A stretch of DNA of 64,000 bases from Lichenicola sp964249735 (lineage in GTDB: Bacteria; Pseudomonadota; Alphaproteobacteria; Acetobacterales; Acetobacteraceae): contig CAXUDP010000008.1 of assembly GCA_964249735.1 (NCBI GenBank), forward strand, positions 1 to 64,000, given 5' to 3'. Made by a program: the position numbers and the translations under genes. Below the pieces are notes generated by a model. That model ran no database searches and was not told where the DNA came from. It saw nothing but the letters and a program-made list of their open reading frames with translations. The number at the start of each line of letters is the position of its first letter. Within the stretch, counting starts at the first letter, position 1. Shown here in pieces: positions 58,322 to 64,000 of the stretch.

Positions 58322-59419
58322 ATGCCGCCCGCACAGCCCGATCCGCTCCCGGTTCCGCCTGCCGAGCCGGCACCGCCGTCGGACGCGCTGCAACGGGCCG
58401 CGGCGGCCGCGGCGGCACGGCAGGCGCAGGTGCCAGGCGGCCGGCCCGGCAGCCACCGCCCGACCCTGCCGCTTCGCGTCGGCACCCGCGGCTCGCCGCT
58501 GGCGCTGGTGCAGACGCGGACCTTCCTGACGGTGCTGACCCGTTTCTGCCCGGTTCTGCGCGACATGGAAGCGTTCGAGGAGCACCGGATCAACACCACC
58601 GGCGACATGGTGCAGAACCGCCTGCTGGCGGAGATCGGCGGCAAGGGGCTGTTCGCCAAGGAGATCCACGAGGCGCTGGCGGACGGCCGGATCGACCTCG
58701 CGGTGCACAGCCTGAAGGACCTGGAGACCACCCTGCCGCCCGGCCTGGTGCTGGCCTGCGCGCTGAAGCGCGAGGACGCGCGCGACGTGCTGGTGCTTCG
58801 TCCCGACCTGCCGGGCCCCGGTCCCGGCGACCCGTACTCCGTGCTGGCGCGTGGCGCCCTGATCGGCACCGCCTCGGTCCGCCGCCAGGCACAGCTGCTG
58901 CACGCGCGGCCCGACCTGCGCACGGCCATGATACGCGGCAACGTGCAGACCCGGCTCGACAAGGTGTCGCAGGGCCTGTTCGACGGGAGCCTGCTGGCCC
59001 TCGCCGGCCTGCGTCGGCTGGGCATGGAGGACCGTGCCGACGTGATCCTGGAGCCGGAGGTGATGGTGCCGTCGGCCGGGCAGGGCATCGTCGGCGTCAC
59101 CGTGCGCGAGGCCGATGCCGAGCTGCGTGAGCTGCTGTCGGCGATCGAGGACGACGAGGCGCGTGCCGTGTCCACCGCCGAGCGCGCGTTGCTGGCCGAG
59201 CTCGACGGCTCCTGCCGCACCCCGATCGGCGGCCATGCCCGCCTCGATCGCGCGGCGCCGGGCGGTCCGAAACTGCTGCTCACCGGGCTGGTGGCGCGTG
59301 CCGACGGCTCCTTCCTGCTCAAGCGCAGCGTCGAGGGGCTGCCGGCCGACGCCGAGCGGCTCGGGCGCGATCTCGGCGCCTCGCTCCGCGCCGACAGCCC
59401 GTCCAACCTGTTCGAGTGA
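58322..59419 (+). CDS. hemC: Hydroxymethylbilane synthase (porphobilinogen deaminase)
   Basis: 365 residues. LPLRVGTRGSPLALVQTRTFL, KGLFAKEIHEALADGRIDLAVHSLKDLETTLPPGL, GTASVRRQAQLLHARPDLRTAMIRGNVQTRLDKV and the dipyrromethane-anchoring Cys in LAELDGSCRTPIGGHARL are diagnostic. It polymerises porphobilinogen in haem and corrin synthesis. The first ~48 residues (proline/alanine-rich) precede the conserved core and are unusual; a GTG at 58430 would remove most of them and leave a more normal 150-bp spacer to tsaD. Confidence 0.95.
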   Translation: MPPAQPDPLPVPPAEPAPPSDALQRAAAAAAARQAQVPGGRPGSHRPTLPLRVGTRGSPLALVQTRTFLTVLTRFCPVLRDMEAFEEHRINTTGDMVQNRLLAEIGGKGLFAKEIHEALADGRIDLAVHSLKDLETTLPPGLVLACALKREDARDVLVLRPDLPGPGPGDPYSVLARGALIGTASVRRQAQLLHARPDLRTAMIRGNVQTRLDKVSQGLFDGSLLALAGLRRLGMEDRADVILEPEVMVPSAGQGIVGVTVREADAELRELLSAIEDDEARAVSTAERALLAELDGSCRTPIGGHARLDRAAPGGPKLLLTGLVARADGSFLLKRSVEGLPADAERLGRDLGASLRADSPSNLFE

Positions 59420-60129
59420 CAGCGCGGCGCGGGGTCCTGGTCACCCGGCCGGAACCTGGCCTGTCCGAAACGATGCACGCTCTCGCCCGCCTGGGCTTCG
59501 CGCCGGTGGCCGCGCCCCTGCTGTCGATCCGGACGCGGCGCCCGGTCCTGCCGCGTCGGGTGCAGGCGATCCTGCTCACCAGCGGCCAGGCCGCGGCACC
59601 CCTGGCAGGGCTGGCACCGGAACTGCGCGCCCTGCCGGTTCTCGCGGTCGGCGACGCCACCGCGGCCCGCGCGCGCGCCGCCGGCTTCGGGGCGGTCGAC
59701 AGCGCCTCCGGCGACGCGGCGCGGCTGGTCGGGATCGCCGGGGGCCGGTTTGACCGGGACGGGGAGCCGCTGCTTCTGGCCTGTGGCCTCGGGCAGGGAT
59801 CGGAGGTGGCCGCCGGGCTGCGCCGGGCCGGGTTCCGGGTCCGGCGGCGCTGCGTCTACGCGGTGCGGCCGGTGCGTCGGCTGCCGGAACCGGCACTCGA
59901 TGCGCTGGCGTCCGGCCGCCTCGAGGCGGTGCTGTTCTTCTCCGCCGACACCGCGGCGGCCTTCGTCCGGGTGCTGCCGCGGCACCTGCATGCCGCACTC
60001 GCCACCGTCCGCGCCGTCGCCATCAGCCCGCGCGCCGCCGAACCGCTGCGTCGCCTGCGCTGGCGCGGCATCGCCGCCGCCGGGACGCCGGACGCCGCGG
60101 CGCTGGTGTCCCTGCTGGAGGAACGCTGA
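59416..60129 (+). CDS. hemD: Uroporphyrinogen-III synthase
   Basis: 237 residues. RRGVLVTRPEPGLSETMHALARLGFAPVAAPLLSI is the typical HemD start, with AILLTSGQAAAPL, VLAVGDATAARARAAGF, LLACGLGQGSEVAAGLRRAGFRVRRRCVYAVRPV and VLFFSADTAAAFVRVL following. It cyclises hydroxymethylbilane. The GTG start overlaps the hemC stop (GTGA), so both are translated in a coupled way. Sequence is weakly conserved in this family, but context makes the call secure. Confidence 0.93.
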   Translation: MTARRGVLVTRPEPGLSETMHALARLGFAPVAAPLLSIRTRRPVLPRRVQAILLTSGQAAAPLAGLAPELRALPVLAVGDATAARARAAGFGAVDSASGDAARLVGIAGGRFDRDGEPLLLACGLGQGSEVAAGLRRAGFRVRRRCVYAVRPVRRLPEPALDALASGRLEAVLFFSADTAAAFVRVLPRHLHAALATVRAVAISPRAAEPLRRLRWRGIAAAGTPDAAALVSLLEER

Positions 60130-60136
60130 GCGGGGG

Positions 60137-60664
60137 TCAGGCGTGCCCGGCCGGCTGGTTCATCGCCGACGCAAGCTGCGCCCGCTTGGCCTGCCACAAC
60201 GCCACGAAGTCGATCGGCTGCAGCACCACCGGCGGGAACCCGCCGTCGCGCGTGACCTCGCTGACGATGTTGCGTGCATACGGGAAGATCAGCCTCGGCA
60301 CCTCGACCAGCAGCAGCGGCTCGAACATGGTTTCCGGCGTGTCGCCCAGGGTCACCACCGCGGCATAGGCGAGCTCGACGATGAACACGGTGCGCCCGCT
60401 GGATGCCGACGCGGCGCTGCCGGCCTCGCCGGCGGGCTCGGTGGCGTCCGCCTTCACCGACAGCACCACCTCGAACACGTTCTGCTCCTGCTGCAGCCGG
60501 TTCGCCTGGACGTCGATGTTCACCGAGATCTGCGGGTTGGCGCGGAGCGTCGCGAAGATCTCCGCACCCGACGGCACCTCGAACGACAGGTCCTTGGTGT
60601 ACTGGAGGTTCATGGTCAGCGGCAGCGCCGGCGGACCCGGCTGGGCGGGGTTGGCGTCGGACAT
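60137..60664 (-). CDS. secB: Protein-export chaperone SecB
   Basis: 175 residues. NLQYTKDLSFEVPSGAEIF, PQISVNIDVQANRLQQEQNVFEVVLSVKADA, VFIVELAYAAVVTL, LLLVEVPRLIFPYARNIVSEVTRDGGFPPVVLQPIDFVALWQAKRAQL are the SecB fold. It holds precursors unfolded for SecA. GGAGGAG precedes ATG 60664. It converges on hemD with seven bases between. The Tim44-like and mltA genes on the opposite strand nearby are a usual alphaproteobacterial neighbourhood. Confidence 0.95.
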   Translation of the reverse strand: MSDANPAQPGPPALPLTMNLQYTKDLSFEVPSGAEIFATLRANPQISVNIDVQANRLQQEQNVFEVVLSVKADATEPAGEAGSAASASSGRTVFIVELAYAAVVTLGDTPETMFEPLLLVEVPRLIFPYARNIVSEVTRDGGFPPVVLQPIDFVALWQAKRAQLASAMNQPAGHA

Positions 60665-60747
60665 GGGGTTCTCCTCCTTCGGATCGTGGCCGGCGCTAGC
60701 ACGGCGCAGGGTGCGACGCCAGGAAGGAGGTGGCGGCTCGGCGCCCG

Positions 60748-61347
60748 TCAGGTCGCGGCGGTGCCATGCCGCCAGACGATCGGGCCGGGCGGCGGTGCCG
60801 CCGGATCGACCGGGAGCCAGCACCCGTTCTCCAGGCTCCGGCCGCTGAACGCCAGCAGAAAGCCCCAATGCGACACCAGCAGGGTTTCCTCCTGGTCGGG
60901 TGCCGCCGCCATGGCGGTGCGAAACCGCGCGGCGCGGTCGATCACGCTGTCCTCGGTCTCGATCGCGGGCCTGCCGTCCGCACCGGTCGCGCCGTCGTGC
61001 CACCACGCGCCGTCGGCCCCGGAGAAGTCGATGCCGGGCCAGTCGCGCTCCAACAGCGGGCGCGGCGAGCCGATGTCGCAGGCGAACGCGTAGCGCTCTC
61101 GGACCAGGGTGGTGACGGCGATCGGAAGGCCGAGGCGGGCGGCGACCGGTGCCGCGGTCTGCAGCGCCCGCCGATATGGCGACGCCACGATGCGGGTGAT
61201 CCGCCCGGCCCCGCACAACGCGTCCGCTGCCGCATCCGCCTGCGCCAACCCGTCGGCGGTCAGGCCGGGATCGATCAGGCCCGGGTCGCGCCGAGTGCGG
61301 GTGAAGTGGAGGTTGAACTCGCTCTGGCAGTGCCGCAACACGATCAT
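60748..61347 (-). CDS. Histidine phosphatase family protein
   Basis: 199 residues. MIVLRHCQSEFNLHFTRTRRDPGLIDPGLTADGLAQA carries the phospho-accepting His, with Cys where the RHG signature has Gly. RIVASPYRRALQTAAPVAARLG supplies the second Arg and ETLLVSHWGFLLAFSGR the second His. Phosphoglycerate-mutase-like fold; likely a phosphatase of unknown substrate. ATG 61347. It lies upstream of secB on the same strand, 83 bp away. Confidence 0.85.
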   Translation of the reverse strand: MIVLRHCQSEFNLHFTRTRRDPGLIDPGLTADGLAQADAAADALCGAGRITRIVASPYRRALQTAAPVAARLGLPIAVTTLVRERYAFACDIGSPRPLLERDWPGIDFSGADGAWWHDGATGADGRPAIETEDSVIDRAARFRTAMAAAPDQEETLLVSHWGFLLAFSGRSLENGCWLPVDPAAPPPGPIVWRHGTAAT

Positions 61348-61494
61348 CGTTGCAGCCGATACGCTCCCCCGGAGCACCCGGCAATCGTCGCCTGATTGTC
61401 TCCGGGCGCCGACGCCCCTATCTCTGCCGGGCCCCTGCTCGAGACCGGGCCTCCATCCTCCGCCTTTGTCCTCCCAAGACGATCGGGATCCTCG

Positions 61495-62184
61495 ATGCAT
61501 TTCCTCGCCGGCAACTACCCGGTCGACCTCGTCCTGCTGGGCCTGTTCGCCGCCTTCCTGGTGCTGCGTCTGCGCAGCATCCTGGGCAAGCGCACCGGGC
61601 TCGAGCGTCCGGCAACGCCGCCGGTGGCCTTGCGCACGCCTGGGCCGGTGATCGAGGCGCGGGCCGAGCCGACGCCGGCAGCCACGGAGCGCAAGCTGCC
61701 CGATCCGGCCGGACCGGTGGGGGTGACGCTGGCGCGCATCCGCGAGCGCGAGCGCGGTTTCGACGCGGCGCAGTTCCTCGTGCAGGCCGAGGCGGCGTTC
61801 CGGCGCATTGTCGCGGCCTTCGCCGAGGGTGATCGCACGGTGCTGCGTGGCGCGCTGACCGGCGATGCCTATGCGGCGTTCGACGCGGCGATCATCGCCC
61901 GTGAGGCGGCCGGCGAGACCCAACGCGCCGAGATCCGTGCGGTGACGCAGATGCAGATCACCGACGCGGCCCTGGTGCAGGAGAACGGCATCTGGCGCGC
62001 CACCATCGACGTGCGCATCGTGTCCGACCAGGTCAGCGTGCTGCTCGGCCGCGACGGGCTGCCGGTGTCTGGCGCCGACGCGGTGACGGAGCTCGCCGAC
62101 AGCTGGACCTTCGAGCGCTGGATCGGCGGCCCGAAGGGCACCGACGGCGCCGCCTGGCGGCTTGCCGGCGCCCGGAGCGCCTGA
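61495..62184 (+). CDS. Tim44-like domain protein
   Basis: 229 residues. A single N-terminal transmembrane helix (VDLVLLGLFAAFLVLRLRSILG) is followed by a linker and a Tim44/calcium-channel-like domain: FDAAQFLVQAEAAFRRIVAAFAEGDRTVLRGALTGDAYAAFDAAI, ITDAALVQENGIWRATIDVRIVSDQVSV, ADSWTFERWIGG. This is the bacterial relative of mitochondrial TIM44 (TimA-type), inner-membrane-anchored with a periplasmic or cytoplasmic domain of unclear role. ATG 61495. mltA follows 40 bp downstream. Confidence 0.9.
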   Translation: MHFLAGNYPVDLVLLGLFAAFLVLRLRSILGKRTGLERPATPPVALRTPGPVIEARAEPTPAATERKLPDPAGPVGVTLARIRERERGFDAAQFLVQAEAAFRRIVAAFAEGDRTVLRGALTGDAYAAFDAAIIAREAAGETQRAEIRAVTQMQITDAALVQENGIWRATIDVRIVSDQVSVLLGRDGLPVSGADAVTELADSWTFERWIGGPKGTDGAAWRLAGARSA

Positions 62185-62224
62185 CGCTCCGCGCTCCGCG
62201 CCGGCCGTCTTCCGCATCGCCTGC

Positions 62225-63400
62225 ATGATCGTCCCGTTGCGCGCTGCCGCCCTGTTGACGGGCGCCCTGCTCCTGGTGTCGGCCTGCGCTGGGCGCACCG
62301 GTCCGCCGACGCTCGCCCTGACCCGCATCGACTATGCCGCCATCCCCGGCTGGAACGCGGACCGTCTCGGCGGCGTGCTGCCGGCGCTGCTGGCAGAGTG
62401 CGAACGGCTGGGGCGGCTGCCCGCGGACACCAGTCTGGGTGGTGCCGTGGAGGCCCGCAGCGCCGCCGGGATGGCGGGCTCCTACGGGCCGGCCTGCCAG
62501 GCCGCCCGCGCGCTGCCTTCAGGCGACGAGGCGACCGTACGGCGCTACCTCCAGACCTGGTTCCTGCCTTTCCTCGCGTCGGACCGCGACGTTCCCGACG
62601 CCAGCCTGACCGGCTACTTCGAGCCGGAGTTCGCCGGCTCGCTGTCGAGAACTTCCGAGTACGCCGTGCCGGTCTACGGTCGTCCCTCGGAGCTGGTCAC
62701 GCTGAGCGCTCCGGGTCCCGGCGGCCAGCCCTTGACCGGCCGGGTCGAGGACCACCGGGTGGAACCGTACTGGAGCCGCGCGCAGATCGATCGCGGCGCG
62801 CTCGGCCGTCGCGGCCTGGAAATCCTGTGGCTGCGCGATCCGGTGGACCTGTTCTTCCTGCAGGTGCAAGGCTCCGGCCGCATCCGGCTGCCGGACGGAC
62901 AGATCGTCCGGCTCGGCTATGCCGGACGCAATGGCCAGCCCTACGTGCCGCTCGGGCGCCTGCTGGTGGCGGGCGGGCAGCTTCCTGCGGACGGGGTCAG
63001 CATGCAGTCCATCCGTGGCTGGCTGACCGCCCATCCGGCCGAGGCCGGGCCGCTGATGGAGCGGAACCCGAACTACGTGTTCTTCCGCCTGCTCGACGAC
63101 GTGGCGCCGAACCAGGGGCCGCCCGGCGCGCTGGGCGTGACCCTGACCCCGCTGCGCTCGGCCGCGGTCGACCGCGCCTTCCTGCCGCTCGGCGTGCCGC
63201 TGTTCGTCGCCACCACCCGCCCGGACGGCTCGCCGCTCGACCGGCTGGTGCTGGCGCAGGATCTCGGCACCGACGTGACCGGCCCGGTCCGCGCCGACCT
63301 GTTCTTCGGCTGGAACGACGCGGCGGCACGCGACGCCGGCGCCATGCATGCCGGCGGCCGGATCGTGCTGCTTCTGCCGCGGCAGCCCGGCGTCCAGTGA
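62225..63400 (+). CDS. mltA: Membrane-bound lytic murein transglycosylase A
   Basis: 391 residues. Lipoprotein signal PLRAAALLTGALLLVSAC with Cys after VSA. The MltA barrel is shown by LTGYFEPEFAGSLSRTSEYAVPVYGRP, the segment LEILWLRDPVDLFFLQVQGSGRIRLPDGQIVRLGYAGRNGQPY, and the 3D domain GVPLFVATTRPDGSPLDRLVLAQDLGTDVTGPVRADLFFGW with its catalytic Asp residues. It cleaves peptidoglycan glycan strands to anhydro-muropeptides at the outer membrane. ATG 62225; the frame stays open upstream. Together with murQ in the window it supports cell-wall recycling. Confidence 0.93.
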   Translation: MIVPLRAAALLTGALLLVSACAGRTGPPTLALTRIDYAAIPGWNADRLGGVLPALLAECERLGRLPADTSLGGAVEARSAAGMAGSYGPACQAARALPSGDEATVRRYLQTWFLPFLASDRDVPDASLTGYFEPEFAGSLSRTSEYAVPVYGRPSELVTLSAPGPGGQPLTGRVEDHRVEPYWSRAQIDRGALGRRGLEILWLRDPVDLFFLQVQGSGRIRLPDGQIVRLGYAGRNGQPYVPLGRLLVAGGQLPADGVSMQSIRGWLTAHPAEAGPLMERNPNYVFFRLLDDVAPNQGPPGALGVTLTPLRSAAVDRAFLPLGVPLFVATTRPDGSPLDRLVLAQDLGTDVTGPVRADLFFGWNDAAARDAGAMHAGGRIVLLLPRQPGVQ

Positions 63401-63453
63401 AAACCGGGGGGTGAGTCTGGCAGGATCAGCCCCGTCCTGGTGATACTCCCGCC

Positions 63454-64000
63454 ATGACGCCATTCGACTCGCTCGACACCGATTCGGCTCATCGCCCTCC
63501 CGCCCAGGCCCGAGATCCGGTCCCCGTCGAGCCGATCGCCCGGCGGCAATGGGCGGGACGGCACATCCTGTATCGCGGCGACTGCCTGCGGGTCATGGAG
63601 CGGCTTCCCGCCGCGTCGGTCGACGTGGTGGTGACCTCGCCGCCGTACAACATCGGCCTCGCCTACCGCTCCTACGGCGACCGGCGCGCGGAGCAGGACT
63701 ACCTCGACTGGATGCTGAAAGTGGCGACCGGCATACGCCGCGTGATGCGTCCCGACGCCTCGTTCTTTCTCAACATCACCGGGTCCAGCGCCATGCCGTG
63801 GCTGCCGTTCGAGCTGATCGTGCGGCTGCGCGGCCTGTTCCGGCTGCAGAACCACATCACCTGGGTGAAGTCGATCTCGATCGGCGACGAGACGGTCGGC
63901 CACTTCAAGCCGATCAACAGCGCCCGCTACCTTCATCGCAACCACGAGCACGTGTTCCACCTGACGCAGGACGGCGCGGTGCCGCTCAAGCGCCTGGCGG
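63454..64000 (+). CDS. Site-specific DNA methyltransferase (partial, runs off window)
   Basis: At least 182 residues, no stop before the window end. After a proline-rich ~25-residue start comes HILYRGDCLRVMERLPAASVDVVVTSPPYNIGLAYRSYGDRRAEQDYLDWM, with the catalytic motif TSPPYNIG, then RPDASFFLNITGSSAMPWLPFELI and FRLQNHITWVKSISIGDETVGHFKPINSARYLHRNHEHVFHLT. The gene is a beta-class N4-cytosine/N6-adenine methyltransferase; S-PPY rather than D-PPY makes N4-cytosine plausible but not certain. No restriction gene is visible, so it may be an orphan. ATG 63454. Confidence 0.85.
   Translation, partial: MTPFDSLDTDSAHRPPAQARDPVPVEPIARRQWAGRHILYRGDCLRVMERLPAASVDVVVTSPPYNIGLAYRSYGDRRAEQDYLDWMLKVATGIRRVMRPDASFFLNITGSSAMPWLPFELIVRLRGLFRLQNHITWVKSISIGDETVGHFKPINSARYLHRNHEHVFHLTQDGAVPLKRLA

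Overview
The window is about 64 kb of very GC-rich DNA (near 70% by eye). Five tRNA genes, a RpoH-type sigma factor, a HisZ-dependent histidine pathway, SerC of the alphaproteobacterial type, an alphaproteobacterial complex I (NDUFS4-like) subunit, DUF1127, and the blocks gpsA/tsaD/hemC/hemD and secB/Tim44/mltA all point to an alphaproteobacterium. The gene set resembles Rhodospirillales/Acetobacteraceae. Most of the window is ordinary chromosomal housekeeping DNA with small accessory inserts. No CRISPR array, rRNA, prophage or complete insertion sequence was seen.

Layout. 1-5.6 kb: a DUF2945 protein, an SDR oxidoreductase, a secreted cyclophilin, two SnoaL-fold proteins and a DJ-1/PfpI protein divergent from a GlxA-type AraC regulator. 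5.6-8.3 kb: late cobalamin genes cobP-cobO-cobQ. 8.3-12.7 kb: small membrane proteins and putA, interrupted by an assembly gap. 12.8-15.6 kb: cbpA-cbpM, then two receiver proteins and CheZ. 15.6-17.1 kb: DUF1127 with a strong regulatory region, and an orphan membrane protein. 17.1-19.6 kb: three minus-strand tRNAs (Arg, Pro, Asn), a complex I subunit, murQ, gpt and csaA. 19.7-25.9 kb: an ABC binding protein, cysH, tRNA-Leu, serC, hisZ, purA. 26.0-28.5 kb: a membrane-anchored pseudokinase coupled to a membrane protein. 28.6-31.1 kb: rpoH, rluD and a small membrane protein. 31.1-34.9 kb: a possible IS110 scrap, a hypothetical gene, a sulfite-oxidase-fold protein with its cytochrome b partner, a secreted DUF5666-like protein, DUF427. 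34.9-38.4 kb: two divergent PhyH dioxygenase paralogues, a low-GC orphan gene, tRNA-Glu. 38.5-45 kb: MarC, an HNH endonuclease, gluQ, a GH13 enzyme and two tandem class I aminotransferases. 45-54.7 kb: an SDR broken by an amber codon, an alpha/beta hydrolase, a PLP decarboxylase, glutathione peroxidase, an MFS exporter, a CNT-type nucleoside transporter, a HAD phosphatase and a P-loop kinase. 54.7-64 kb: a 2OG oxygenase, gpsA, rlmJ, tsaD, hemC, hemD, secB, a phosphatase, Tim44-like, mltA, and the start of a DNA methyltransferase.

Two of the three 100-N gaps are flanked by exact 55-bp direct repeats. They look like unmerged contig overlaps, and collapsing them restores two broken reading frames. 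The third gap, in putA, has no such repeat and probably marks missing sequence.

The most notable observations are the tail-anchored pseudokinase pair, the PhaR-like dyads upstream of the DUF1127 gene, the divergent PhyH pair, the AT-rich orphan beside tRNA-Glu, and the amber-interrupted SDR gene. None of these amounts to a demonstrated new system. All functional calls rest on motifs read by eye, without database searches.
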